Positions 10,791 through 23,880 of a stretch of 64,000 nt of DNA are shown one piece after another. The stretch is taken from contig MNCI01002733.1 in the NCBI GenBank assembly GCA_015680685.1, forward strand, positions 926 to 64,925, read 5' to 3'. Position numbers and translations under genes: made by a program. Each line of letters opens with the position of its first letter. Positions within the stretch are counted from its first letter, which is position 1. This stretch comes from Gnetum montanum. Its lineage: Eukaryota; Streptophyta; Gnetopsida; Gnetales; Gnetaceae. The notes under the pieces are model-generated. The model made no database searches and was not told where the DNA came from. It saw only the letters and a list, made by a program, of their open reading frames with translations.

Positions 10791-11156
10791 AATTAATTGA
10801 TTATTTTCTTTCAAATTGACCATACCTACTTGGGGCATTACATCAATGTTATTTTCAACTTTCATAAAAAATATGATGACGCTTTGTAACCATCCAGCAA
10901 ATCCTTCATAATTCTTAAACATAATAAACATTTCTAGTTTCTAGTTCTCAATAAATAAAGACATGGCATTTCTTGCTTTCTTACAATTATTTAGTTTATT
11001 ATTATTTTGATTGTCAAATTTTTAGAATATTGTTATACCTTTCAAGATAAATATTGAAGAGTTATGAATTTAGAACTTTAGAATGTTGACTTATATTTTA
11101 AGCTTATGAAGATTGGTATTATTGCAACTCTTAATCTTTGCAAATGATGTAGCATC

Positions 11157-11250
11157 CTCCTCCTCCTCCTCCTCCTAGCCTTGTCCCAACAAAATGGAGT
11201 TTACTACATGAGTTATTTTTCACTATTCACTTCTATGAAGAGCTAGATCT
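11157..11250 (-). mobile_element. RTE-type LINE 3' end, inverted, with (AGG)n tail
   Basis: On the minus strand this reads ACTCATGTAG, then CCATTTTGTTGGGACAAGGC, then (AGG)n (the CCT repeat at 11157-11177 on the plus strand). It is homologous to the end at 8690-8783 but in the opposite orientation and with a different tail triplet. Confidence 0.6.
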
Positions 11251-12407
11251 TTATTACAAATGATGTAGCATTATTCATAACATTATAAAAAAGGTTAGAA
11301 ACAAGCTACAAAATTTTTATGAGTACTTTGGAATAAAGATGAATACTCACTAAATGAAAATTCTAATGTGTGAAACCAATAAGAGAAATTGTAAATTTCA
11401 ACTAATAATATGCAAATTGTTAGGGACAAGGATACCCTGAAAATTAGAAGTGAAAGCATTGCTCAATTATTTGGTTCAACTATAATCAATATGATGATAT
11501 GACACATTGTTATGTTCTTCTTAAGTTCAATGAAAGTATTTTATTATTATATGTTCCATGAGTATACATACTCATCTAAGTTTTGATTCTGACACCCCAT
11601 TTCCAAAATTATAAGGGGAAGCATTACATATCACAAGTTGTAAAGGGCTAGACGGCTTATTACACAATGAATAATAAGTGTTTCAATAAAATTTCAACGT
11701 GGAAGACTTAAAGAGCTCTATTTCAAAGAATTGCATAATCTAGTACTTGTTGGATGTGTGGTTTGGGATCTAGGTCTTAATTAATAATTCTTTTAGAAAA
11801 TGAAATTGTTAATAATAGTTCTTATTGGATGAATACAAGGTTAAAATTAGAAACATATTGATAGAATATCTCAATTGTATTTGCTACAAATGATAAAAGA
11901 TGAGAAACATATCTTATTAAAATAATGTGAAATAAATTTATTTATAAGAATTCTTGTATATCTTAGTAACCCATTAGAATCAAACCTTATTGATGAATTA
12001 AATACTAAACATTAGATATTAGTAGTAACCTATGACTAACATTGAACATATTATTGTAATAAAAATATAGATAGCATTTTAATTATGAGGTGAGATGGCA
12101 TTTTCAATGAATGGCTAAGAAGAAGTGGATGACATCTTCAATGAAAATGCATGTTGCAAATAGATTGAGGAAAAATTCCCTTGTGAATGCATTATCAAAT
12201 ATAGATTTTGTAGAAATGTGCTTTCTTCAATTGGACAAAATCAATCATTGAATTATTTTTAGGTGTAGAAAATGACAACCTCATGGAGAAAGAGTTTTCC
12301 AAATTATCAACAATATTTGACTTTTTGACTATTATTATGCTCTAGCATGCACATGATTGTTGTAATAGATTAATTATTTTAAAGTTTTGGATTGGTTTTC
12401 TAATACT
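11251..12407. other. AT-rich intergenic DNA, nothing recognised
   Basis: No reading frame above about 40 codons looks coding on either strand, and I see no repeat shared with the rest of the window. It probably includes the decayed body of the inverted LINE whose tail ends at 11157. Confidence 0.4.
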
Positions 12408-13374
12408 TGATGGTGAGCGGTGGGGTACCCCCTACACCCAACCATATGAATCACAAGTGTTCATGCACAATCCAACAAAATTCCATGGATAGGGCTAGTT
12501 GTGGGATCTAGATTGTTATGTCTTGATTGTAGCTCGTTGTCTTCCCACTTGGACTAGTGGTAGCTTTGTCATGTATTGTTTAGTCTAAAGTGAGGCATGT
12601 GATAATTGATCTTGTTTTAGCCTTATGCTACTCCTAATAAAAATAGAGAAATCAATTATTTAATCTAATTAACATAAAGTAAAGTCTAAACTAGACTACA
12701 GGGGATGAGTGTCCATTCCTAGCTTGCTATACATGGCCTAACTCACATATCCACTACTAGGATTACCAAGCACTATGCTATTAGGCAAACCAAGCAATAA
12801 CATTGTTGGGATTAGCAAGAGAATACGTGTTTATGCTTGAAATTGGTCATGCTTATTCCACCAATTTATTAATATGTATGGAAATGTAAATATTAACTAA
12901 GTACATCAAATGTAAATTGCATTAAAAGTAAATGTAATCTAAGTCAAAGTGCTACAATGAATAAGAATCAATTTTGATCTTACTGTTGTTCATGGAATGT
13001 GTCCAAGTACATTGCCACTCAAATAAGACACCAGATAACTAACTCAGATCCACACTATAAGGACTTGCTAACTGTTCTCTAAGACTATGTTATAAAACTA
13101 CAAAAGCTTGGATACCTTTACAAAAGAATGCTAATACATGGTGGGAGCAAGCATATTTATAAGTGAAAATAGACACTGTATCGATGGGGTCTCATCAATG
13201 CATGAAACAATGCATTGATAGGGCCTAGTTGACAAGGCCAAGATATTGGAGTTAAGATATTGAAGCCAAGATGTTGAGGCTAAGATATCGTAGCCAAGAT
13301 ATTAGGTCTAAGATATTAGAGTTAACAAAAAATTAAATTTTTGTCAGATATCCTAGCTAATCGATGATTCATCA
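12408..13374 (-). mobile_element. LTR, first family (3' LTR of the left tandem element)
   Basis: On the minus strand it starts TGATGAATCATCG and ends ...CACCATCA. Its terminal ~45 bases match the end of the plus-strand LTR at 52587-53468 (TTCATATGGTTGG...ACC-CACCGCTCA). A TATA-like box lies at 13154-13161 (minus). The U3 carries a run of ~15-base repeats containing AAGATATTG (13245-13325). The adjacent polypurine tract shows it is a 3' LTR. Confidence 0.8.
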
Positions 13375-13387
13375 TACCCCCATGACT
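13375..13387 (-). other. Polypurine tract
   Basis: AGTCATGGGGGTA on the minus strand, immediately before the LTR 5' end TGATGA. The same tract is seen at 18206-18218 and 52574-52586. Confidence 0.75.
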
Positions 13388-15848
13388 GAATTAAAACTCA
13401 TCCCTGAGTTAACAGGATAGGACTAAGCATTCTTTTCAAAAAATTGGTAATGATGGAATTATTGACTAACACTAACTATTGACTGAATTTGAGTGCCACA
13501 TTACAAAATTTTATTCTAGTGGATGCATACAAAATAATAGAGTGATAAGAAGATTGGATAGACTTTGAAGATTACCAAATTTGTAGAGGTCTTCAAGAAT
13601 CCGCTGAAGATGATTCTTCTTGTTGTCGCTAGTGGTGGCAAACTTCCAACTTGGATTGTTATGTTGCTACTTCTTTGGTTATGTAGAACATTATTGAAGG
13701 ATGGACTGGAATTTTTTTTCATCATCCCATGATTCTAGCAAACCTATGATGCTTGAGTGTCTATCTTGTATGTGCTACAATTTGTTCATGGGCATATCTA
13801 TCCTTCATTGTCCCCCTTTTGGCTTCGTTTTCATGCCTGGAAAAAGACCTTCTTTCTTAGGCATTTCTTTTAGCATCACTTATAGTTACCAAAGGATTAA
13901 CATTAATTTTGATAAATTTTCCTTAATATTTAACCCTTTTCCAGTCCCTTAGTTTTCATTTAAGCATAAGGTGATGACAAGATACTATGCCCAAGGCTAT
14001 GAGGTAACTAAAATCATCAAACTATTCACATTATTTTGATCAATTACTATTAGTTATCATGATGTTCAAAAATGGGATGTTAGAAAAATTTCAAAATTTC
14101 AAAGAGAACATCCCTAGCCCCCATGACTAATAAGTGTAACTCTAGAAGCACACAAGTTTTCGAACAATTGAAACCTAAGGTTTCATTTAGAAGATGACCA
14201 AGAAATATTGAACTTGAAGGATAATTTAATAGAAAAGTAGGAAAATGTGAAAAAAATAATTGAAAGTGATGAGAAGTAGTCCCAAAATTATGCATAAATT
14301 TAGAGAAATGGTCATTAATGTTCTAGAAGATGTGAAGGTTAGTTCAAAGCCATGATAAACAAAAGTTATGCAAGTGGGTCCTCCCCAAAGTAGGCTCCTA
14401 TCATAATGCCCTTGGATAACCAATTCTATAGATGTCTATGGACACTAAAGAAGTAAAATGTAAACCATGCCTTTGTTTCAAATAACACACAACTACCATG
14501 GTTGGGATGTTGCACTATACTACACAAAACCAAAAGGCTCATAATCACATGCAGTAGTGATGTGAATAATAGGATTAGAAGGGATTAAAGAGATCAGGAT
14601 GTAAGGTACTTGACCATGTTCACAATGAGTTCTTGTGAAAAATGTAATTAAAATGATCATCATACCTATTTGTCCAAGTTTAGACCAAGTCCATACCATG
14701 AATAGTGACCTCACATTGATGTGTTCCTCCCTACCAACTACCATGATTCCACAACCACCCCAAAGAACAATCACCACTCCAAAAAGAGAAGAAAAGAGAA
14801 GAAGGAAGGACCTTAGTTAGAGGGACATCTTTAGGCATGGGCAACATGTCTTTCCAACCCCATAACTAGTGCTTGTAGCCTATTATTTTGTTAAGGGGTG
14901 TGGTTTGAATTTTCATTATTATTTTTTCTTCTCTTTTTTTTTTTGTTTTGTTTTATTTTTTTGGTTTTTTTTTCATTTTTTTCCTCTTTATTTTTTAGAT
15001 TTTTTAAATTTTTTTTTGGAATGGGAATCACACCATACAAAGACATAGCTTCCTATTTATTAGTCAACAAAGGAGTAATGATACATTCCTCGAGGAGTCA
15101 TAAACCACATGAAGGAAGATAAGAAGAAAATCCAACAAGTCCCCTTAAGGTCACACCCTTTGCCATTCCCATTGGGTCATTTCCTCTTTATTCAAGGTAC
15201 AATGATCATTTATTAATTTTATTTTCATGAATGAAGAACCAAATTATTTCCATGAAAAAGACCTTTTATTTAGAGAACTAGAGGGATGGATGAGGTGGTC
15301 TCACTACTTTACATAATTACTTATCCAATCATCTTTATAGTATAGCACAAAAACCCAACACATAGCATTGACTTTGGCATCATGACTTGGCAATATTATT
15401 AACACTAATATATAATACATTCATAAACATAAAGAAAATGACTTAGGAAAAGAGAAGATTCTAAAGAAAAGAAAAGAAAAATTAAGAAATGGAAAACATA
15501 TGAGAAATTAAAAAAATGTGGAAGAAATAGGAAAATGATAAAAAATTGTAAAACAAAAAAGGGTGAAAAATACTTATTAGTTCTTATACTAGGATGGAGC
15601 ATCTCCCCCATGAATAATCTTATGGCAACACATTTGGGAGATAAACCACATAATCCCTTAGTTATACACCACATGTTTCCCATTTGTCATTGTTACTGAT
15701 TTAATTAATCATGTTGTAGCACATCTAACATTGGTGATAGTCTTGTTTGGATCATTTGGAGACGTATCTTCATTTGGACTTGAAGGTATTTCCATTTTGG
15801 GGGATCCACATGTGTTTTCTTATTCTTATTAATTTTCTATTTTAATTC
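13388..15848 (-). mobile_element. Noncoding internal region of the first-family element
   Basis: The first ~300 bases match the tail that precedes the LTR in blocks A and B (compare 18219-18480). The part at about 14080-15770 matches 22094-23880, for example the shared TTTAGGCATGGGCAACAT at about 14831 and 23091, so it is the spacer between the gag-protease part and ORF3. It contains T-runs (14940-15020) and purine-rich stretches (15440-15560) and no coding frame. ORF3 is absent here, so this element carries an internal deletion. Confidence 0.55.
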
Positions 15849-16678
15849 CTAGGTCTCCATGTTTAATATCCTTTTTGGTGTATAATCAAAGTGTAAGAAA
15901 TATGTGTCTAAGTCCCCTATTTGGTTCATTTTCTTAAGTCTAGAACTAATAAGAAAATCAATTTCCTCCATGCATCTTTGAAATAATTTTATATTCTCAT
16001 TTTCAAGCCACTGGGTGTCTTTTGGTTTGCTAGCTACTACGTAGACTGGTTTTTGCTCACACACTTACTTTTGAACTTTGTTGTGGGCTATGTTAATATT
16101 TTGAATTTTTGGCCCATAACTACACCCTTTACTATTAGTGGTGATGCATGGATTCATTTGTCTCTCCATAGCACTAGATTCATTTCTTTTGTTAGGTGTT
16201 GGAGTAATGATGGATGTTGGCCTTTGCATAAGATCAAAGGACATTGGTTGTGAAAGGAAGGGTGTTGCACTTGATTGGCATTGTGCTAGTTTAGATGAGT
16301 TAGTAGGTCCATGAGTCTTTTCCTTTTGCCTAAGGCATATCCTAAATAAAAGATGTTTCCTAGTTTGCAATGGAAACTTGTTGGTATCAGCATGTCTATA
16401 CACATTCGTAGTACAAGTGGCATTCATTTGTTGATATTGTGGGAGTGAATCTTCCTGTGTCATTAGTGGTGGCATCTAATGAGATGGAGTATAAGAATAT
16501 CAAGGGTAGGATGGATGGTAAGAGGTGCAAGGTGGTGATCCTTAGGAGGTGTCATGGGTTGATGGTACTTGAAAGAGTAATAGTAGCAATTTGAAGTAGA
16601 TGACATAGAACTAGTTAGAGAAACTGGGTGTTGAACATAACATCCATGTGGGTTTGGTTGGCAATAAGGGTAGGGCTA
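15849..16678 (-). pseudogene. gag C-terminal region, left element
   Basis: Two abutting open stretches, 16475-16065 (136 codons) and 16064-15849 (71 codons), continue the gag of block B. The translation is rich in Pro, Thr, Asn and Gln, as expected for the linker after the zinc knuckle, and 49345-50290 on the plus strand encodes a diverged version of the same region. The last part (KPVYVVASKPKDTQWL) matches the segment after protease in the right element near 24100-24260. Confidence 0.6.
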
Positions 16679-17932
16679 GTTTGGTGGTGGCCTTTCCCAT
16701 GACTGTGGGTTTTTCCACTATGATTGATGATGGTATTGAGGCTAGTAATAAGTCCCCCTAGGATAATATGATTGGTTGTGGGACTGTTTGTAATTACCAT
16801 GTGAAAATGAAAATTTCTTGGGCATGTGCTTTTGTATGAATTTGGGATTTAATGAAAAATCCCAATACTCATGTAGATGTGACACAACTGGGCAATGGCC
16901 CTTCAGGTGGTAATATATGCAAATGTCACTTATGTCATCTTCATCTATGGTTAAGTCTATAGCCTTGCTTTCTTTAGCTATGTTCCCTCTTTCCCGAGAA
17001 GTGTTCCTAGTTGTTTCTTGGTTCTACTTCCTCCATTTATTGTGATTGCCTAGTTCATTTTTTGTTACCTTCTCCTCTACATTTTCTATGAAAGTTATAG
17101 ATTTTTCACTTATCCACTCTGACGTCCTATCCAACCTTGCCTAGAGTTCATCAAGAGATTGTTGCAATGGCAAGGTTTGTTGTGAAATCACCTCATTGAG
17201 AGTTGCCTCTTTTTCCTCATCATAGATATGGATCCTTTTCCTTTGAAGAGTTGGGTCCCAATTATTTTCCTCTACATTCTCTTGTTTACATAGATCTCAT
17301 ACTTCTTTTGCCACCTACTCGATTAGCCTTTATATCTGATGGGCTTTTAATTTGTATGATCAACCTTAAGCATACATCACAAGGGTCTTCCTTGATTCAT
17401 TACAAAGCCCATATATGATGTGGAAAGGTACTCTTTTTGAGAGAAATCATGGCTGGGACATCTATGTAGTAGTGAATAGTATCTATCCAAGCCCACATCC
17501 AAGGGTTCATGATTTTCTTGCTTCCACCCTTGGATTTGTTTTCTTAGGATGGACACTCTTGCATAGGTTTGGTATTTTTCATTGAAAATTTCTACCATTG
17601 TGGACCACTAGTGGATCGAACTTGGTTCCAATGATCTATACCAACTTTCAACTTTTTCTATTAGTATCATATGGAAGAAATTATGCTTTTGCCATCCACT
17701 TTCAATGTTTTATAAAAAAAAAGCATCATGGAAGGGTTGTAAATGATGTTGTGCATTAGAATTATAGCCACTACAAATTTAGGGATGTTATTCATATCAA
17801 GATTTTGATGCAACTTTTCTTGCAATGCCTATGGGGTATTTTTACTACCTCTATGAACTACATCATGCTATTAATGGCCAACAAGGATTCACTATCATTA
17901 GACATGTCATGGTGAAAATTTCTATTTCTAAG
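16679..17932 (-). pseudogene. gag remnant (block B)
   Basis: The best preserved stretch is 17598-17377 (73 codons): ILRKQIQGWKQENHEPL, then DRYYSLLHRCPSHDF. This is the classic plant gag pattern of a Gln/Glu-rich helix and a Cys-Pro-His turn, placed after a FHD...WY segment (17640-17800). A degenerate zinc knuckle reads CIYYHLKGHCP near 16890-16920, with Tyr in the second Cys position. Gag normally coats RNA in the particle. The N-terminal third is deleted at the LTR junction (17932/17933). Confidence 0.7.
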
Positions 17933-18205
17933 TGTCCAAGTACATCAGTGCTTGAATAAGGATCTATAAACTTCTTGATTCCTACTATAGGCACTTAGAA
18001 AATATTCTATCATAGAAATAAACTGCAAAAAATTTCTTAAGGTATTGATCAACCAGTGCCATAAATGCAATGGGGCACGCATTTATATAGGTAGATCCAA
18101 ACACCACATTGATGCATATGCATTGATGCATCAAATCATGTGTCAATGCATCTGATCATGTGTTGATGCATAACATTAAAGCAACCCATTAATGAAAATT
18201 CATCA
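17933..18205 (-). mobile_element. Truncated LTR shared by two head-to-tail elements (block B)
   Basis: It matches 28107-28383 of the full LTR. The 5' terminus is at 18205 (minus), the polypurine tract at 18206-18218 and a minus-strand TATA box at 18081-18091. It is fused directly to mid-gag. It serves as the 3' LTR of the element on its right and as the cut-down 5' LTR of the element on its left. Confidence 0.75.
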
Positions 18206-18218
18206 TACCCCCACGACT
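18206..18218 (-). other. Polypurine tract
   Basis: AGTCGTGGGGGTA on the minus strand next to the LTR 5' end; it is identical to the tract at 52574-52586. Confidence 0.7.
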
Positions 18219-21200
18219 GATTGAAAACTCGTACTTGAGTGAACATAAGTAGGATTGAGCTTCTTACAAAATTTGGGAAGGTATGGAATCATCAATTGAC
18301 TAACTGACTCAAAAATTGATGCTAAGTGTCCAAGTGTACAAATTGATAATGATTACAAAAAATGGATGTTCATTGAAATAAAGTTAGATACATTTACAAA
18401 AATTGATAGCTAGAACTCCTCTAATGATCAAAGATGAGAAGAAGATCAAATAGCCCTAGGATTTAAAGGCTCTTGAGATGCTAAAGGACCTTCCCTTGCC
18501 TTTAGTGCACATGGTAGTTGAGGCTAAGGTAGTTGTGGCTATCCTACTATAGATGATACTTTTGATGAAAGATGGAAATCATCCAGTAATGCTTTCATCT
18601 TCTCCTTCTTGCTTCGAGGATCATACATAGTTCATGCGGCATCATTGATGTGAGTAGGTATGGAAACATGTCATGGACAAGGCATGGATAGGAATAACTC
18701 CTCAATGTTGATGAACAAGATAGTGAATTATTTGTGTTTGATGTTAAACACTCTGATAGAGTTTTGTAGTGCATGTTAGTCATTCATCATATTGGCCAAG
18801 TTCTCCATGACTAACCATTGATCTATGAAGCACATGTAGAGAACTTTAAGCTTGACATTAGTTGTTTCCATATTTTTCTTTGTTTCTTTATGGTGCTTGA
18901 ACTTTACCTTGTACAAGAGGTAAGAGCTAGTCACTTGCTTCTTGAGTTCTGACCTTGGCCTTTCGGCAATCAACATTGTCAAGTTTGCATATCAAAGGCT
19001 GGCTAGCTTCATGTACTCTATCATATCTTCAATTTGTAATTCCTTAAGGTGGATTTTGGCCTTGTACATGTTAAGTCCATCAAAGATGGAATACCATATG
19101 TCACCTCCCTATTGAAGTTGCTAAAGGACCTTGTAATGTCCCCATTCTCAAATAATGCTGCTGCATAACAAAGATGGTGCCTCTTTATGATAAGTGTTAT
19201 TCTTATTAGAACAAGACTTGAAAAGGTAGCTGTAATTGAGACCTAAAATGGTACATTATAATAATAGATGTGTCTCTTAAGGTAACCTTTTGGGATTTGA
19301 CCTAAGAAATTTATACCAAGGTGTAGAGGTTGTGTCAACATGGATTCGTAGATCTAGTATAGGCAAGTCATAAGAGCCAGGTGAAGTAGGATAGGAAGAG
19401 GATTGATCATCCCTTCTAGCTGGGTTGTATGCCTAACCATGATGGTAGTGATGGATTGCCTCTAAGGGATAGATGCCAAAGGAAGAAAACTCCAAGAAAC
19501 ACTCTGGGAGCATGATCTAGATACTCTATTCCATATTAATCAAGTTTTATTTTCTTTCTCCTTCTACATTTTTCTTATTATTTCCTTTACGCATAATTTT
19601 GAATGTTACATATATTTGACATTTGGTATATTGTATTCTTATGCATAGTATCTAATATAATATATATTTGATGTTTTCCATGACATCCAAGAATAGGATG
19701 TCAGATGCCTTATTCAATTTTTCCTTCACTAGTTGAATTTCTTTATCATTCACCTCTTTGAAGAGTCCAAACTAGCCCCTATAATGATTTTCTACTCATT
19801 CAAATTTTAGGACCTCATTCTTCTTGGTGGTTATCTCAATTACTATTTTTTGGTGAAGGGCACGGACCTCCTCCATCAAGAGATTGTAATTCTTAGTAGC
19901 CAACCTCCTCAAATCCATGGTTACCTTGGCAAGCTACCTCTACTACTATCATAAGAATTCTACCATATGATCTTTCTGGTTCTTAACATTCCACAAGTGA
20001 TAATTCTCTTGTGTCAGAACTAGGTTCTCCTTGCATACCTTTGACAAGTCCTTTTTGGTGTTGTAGATCATGTCCTCTACTAAGGACTAGTCAAAGACTA
20101 CCATCTCCTTTACATGCTTAGCCTCTTGAAGTTTGTGTTGAAGATGTAGAAAAGCTTCATCTCTTGTTATGTCTTGGCTAAGCATGATGGGATTAGCTAG
20201 TTAGGCTCTCAACTCCACAACCTCTACAACCAATCATCAATTCTTAGATGTAGCTGTCTCAAGTTGGGCATTGCCAATGATGAGCTTACCCCTAAGTTCT
20301 AGCACCTCTAACTAGGTTACAGTGATGGTATCTAGAAGATCAAAGATCTCTAGAAGTAATTGTCTAATTTTCACTAGTTGGTTTAGCACCTCCTTGTGCT
20401 GGGCTGTGCTTAGCCTCCTAATTATCACTCTTGTGGATATCTACACATCCCTGAGTGTAGTGATATTAGACATAAAGGCTATAGGAGTGTTCAATGCCTC
20501 TGCCACACAATTAGCCACCATCTCTAATAATGTCTCCTACCATTGTTGCTACATCACCAAGATAATTACCCACTCATCCATCTCTAGGTATACTAAGAAA
20601 GTGGCAGCATTCCTAAAATTTTCTACGAATTTTTGTTGTTCTAAGAGGGACACCATCACTACCTAGGAACTAATATTTGACCTTGTGGGCACCTACATCC
20701 TTTGGATAGAAAAGAATGATGCAATCTATTCTAGCCAGCTAATGGTTCTTGTTACCTCATTCAAATTGTTCATAGCTAGCTAGTAGACTAATGGGTTACC
20801 GCCACTTGTTCCTAATTGTTGCTACTATAGGAGTTTCTCAGAGAGCTTGTGCATGTGCTTAATGACAGCATGAGCCTTAGGCATTGTTTCTTCTTAAGTG
20901 GATGATGGTGGTGGCTACTCCTCTTCTTGTAGCTTGGTATATGCCTTATCCTTCATCATCTCCTACCAAGATGTAGTAGGAGAATGACAAAGTTTGTCAT
21001 TAGCGTAGCTAGCTATGGCTTCCCTTTTGCACAATTTTTTGATTAGGAATGGAAAGAGAAGTGTCTTCCTTGCATGCTCATTCTCTTTGAAGTACTTCTC
21101 AATTTTGAGGAATATAAGTTGTAGGAGATTCACAGGGAATTTACTACTTAGAGTGACACACACACAGGTAGAGAAGGTGGTGATTTGGCTTAGCCTCACC

Positions 21201-22093
21201 ATTGGGTTGATGTGGTAGGCCATAATTTTAAAGTTTGCGCTCTCTACCTTAATGAGTACACCGTACTCCTTATGGTTGACTCCATAGGATTACTACATCC
21301 ATTCTTTCTTCACTTTGGGACCCACCTGCATTGACATTTCCACCAAGTTTGTTTCAGTATCCAACAACCTAAGGGCCTCTTCAATGGCCTCCATAGAGTA
21401 GGACACATTGATGTTCATTATCTTTGCTATGGCATCCACCCACTTGTTGCGCCAAAAGAGGTACATCTCTTCCATGTACCACTCTCCAATGGAAGTGAGG
21501 ATAGGCCACATGGGAGAGGTTTCAGTTGTGTTTTAACCTCTTCTGGTGCCAAGTCCAAGAAAGGATCAAAGTTTAGTTCTTGAAGAACTACACCTTAATG
21601 TCCTTGGAAAAAATATGCTTTAGGCATGCTTTAGTCAAAGTGACCTCTAGGTTTAGTTCAGGCCTACACACCTTGTCTCATTTCAATTGCCTAGTCTTAG
21701 CTATGGGAATCTATTAGATAGACTCCACCTCAAGCTCCTCCCAAAGGGGTCCCATTACATATGTTTTTGCTGCTTCCTCCAAGGGTTGCTACTATTGTTG
21801 GTCCCTTCCTCCTCTAGGTTGCTTATCCCTTGATTGGGATGGTCCTCCCTCCTACAATCTTTTAGGTCCTGATGCCATTTGTAATCACAACATGACCAAG
21901 AATTAGCATTTGATGTGTAACTTAGAATACTTGATACCTTGTCTCCTTTGATCAATTACACTTAGGCTAAGTTGTGATTATGGTAGATTGAGTATTTTAA
22001 TATTATTTTAGTTTGATAACTACCAAAGCTTGTTGGTAACGTTTAACTTTGGTGAATTTTTTATTTTTAATATTATTTTATTTGTTAAACCTT
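18219..22093 (-). pseudogene. Retroelement ORF3 remnant, block B
   Basis: Same order as in block A. The conserved transposon-protein-like part is open at 21223-20963 and 21511-21293, and the N-terminal part at 21955-21755. The coiled-coil part ends with ELKKQVTSSYLLYKVKFK (18976-18776). Stops, mostly TAG, interrupt the rest. The upstream neighbour on the minus strand is the spacer at 22094-23880. Confidence 0.5.
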
Positions 22094-23880
22094 GTGGAAG
22101 TTAGAAAAAGTTTAGAAATTTTTCTATTAAAAATCCATGGTTTATGGTCTCCATGACATAAATCTCACCTCCAATAGTTGTAGGATTGATGAATGGAGTG
22201 AATGAGATAACTGATTCAAAAGTTATGGGCTTAGGAAGGCTTTGGGCTAAGAAAACTACAAAAAATCCTTGGGTGTTAAATGGAAAATGTGAAAAATGAC
22301 TATGTCCCTAATGTTATTTATAGGCTTTTTTTGCTACATTGATGGAAAAATGTTAATGCATCTAGCTACATTGATGTAGCCATAGGACAACATTTTTCCA
22401 CATAAAAACTAAGTAAAAATAAGAAGTTTTTCAATGAAATTAGAGTATAAAGGAAGGTAGTATAGCCTATAATACCAGAAAATGATTGAAGAGGACTTAG
22501 AATATGCACAAAAAAGAAGATTTGATTTAGAGATTATTGGTCAAGAAGTACAAAACTAGATGAAGTTGATGTGGAGTGCATAGGATTTGAGAGTGAAATG
22601 ACTAAGGGATAAGGAATTTAACCATCCCAACTAAGGAGTATGCAAGTTGGCCCTCCCCATAGGAGACATACCCTCAAACCAAGCACTCCATGGACCCCAA
22701 GGATGATTATTGGTTGTGGATCATTAAAGACCAAATCACCAAAGACATCATCAAAGAATGTCAACCGTTTACTAATGAACCCATCAAAATAATCATGAAG
22801 ATAGGTAGTGAGGTGGTTTATGGAAAGAATTGGTGGATGAGAGAGTATGAAATGGAGTTCCCCATGGTGATCACATGAAGTCCCTTTTCGAAGATGTGAT
22901 TAAATATGATCTAAGAACCTCCTTGCTTAGTCCAAATTAAGACCATCCACTTCCAATGACTTCACATTAACACTTGAGACCATTCCACCCTCCAACAAAC
23001 AAGAACATCCTCATAGACCACTCATCATTCCTAAAGAAGAAGAAAAGAGAAGAAAAAAGTGAAGAGGGCCTTAGTTAGAGGGGTGTCTTTAGGCATGGGC
23101 AACATATGTTTCTATCCCCATAACGAGTGCTTGAAGCTTGTTATTATGTCTAATGGATGTACCTTGAATTCCCATTCTTATTATTTTTTTTAAAATGAAA
23201 ACGACACCATGCAAAGACTTTGCTTCCTGGTAGGCATGTAAAAAAGTGACAAATGCCTTGGAAGTCATACCCTTGTCAATCCACTTAATTTGTCCAATGT
23301 TTGAAAAATACGAAGGTCACCAATTCATTATAAGTTCTTATTAAGAAGGGACCTCATAGTTTCAAAACAAGGAAACACCAAAGATTTGTGTGAAGTAATG
23401 GATGATGTGGACTCACTACGTACTAACATGACAAGAATCAATGTCCCATTAGTAAAAATCAATATTCTAAAATGAACTCCAATCATTTTGTAATCAAGTA
23501 ATCAGCAAAGTTTCAAACCATCATTGATAATAGCTATATCTTGCACCAAGTCTTAATGGTCATATAGAAAAATAAAGGTGTGTAAGAAAAATTTAAATAA
23601 AGAAAAATAAAGGAAAATATAGAAAAATTATAAAATACCCATCAAAATGGAAAATGCACTAAAAATAGTGTAAAAAAAAGTTAATAACTAAGGAGCCATG
23701 TTATAAGATGTCAACATGTATGGCCATCTCCTCCACAACTACATTGGAAGGAGGAGATTCAAAAGATCGAGCTTTATTGGCTATTGATCAAAATTCTTTT
23801 ACATATGCTATTAGGATGGTATATCATCATGGACCTAGGTGGAAAGGTGTTAGAATTAATATAAGGCCTCACCCATAATG
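22094..23880 (-). mobile_element. Noncoding spacer of the right first-family element
   Basis: Homologous to 14080-15770. It lies between protease and ORF3, where an autonomous element would carry RT, RNase H and integrase. I find no RT (Y-x-D-D) or integrase pattern on either strand. One plus-strand open stretch (22690-22878) has no recognisable family. Confidence 0.5.

Larger units (their letters stand above)
16679..22093 (-). repeat. Block B: the other copy of the duplicated segment
   Basis: Collinear with 738-6104. Both ends continue into sequence expected for the same element: gag C-terminus on the left, and the internal spacer of the right element on the right. Block B is therefore in its native setting, while block A is cut at both ends. 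Confidence 0.85.

Noticed and set aside
14898-15122. Phe-rich plus-strand frame that looks like membrane segments
   Set aside because: It is a translation of T-runs in the retroelement spacer, not a credible membrane protein.
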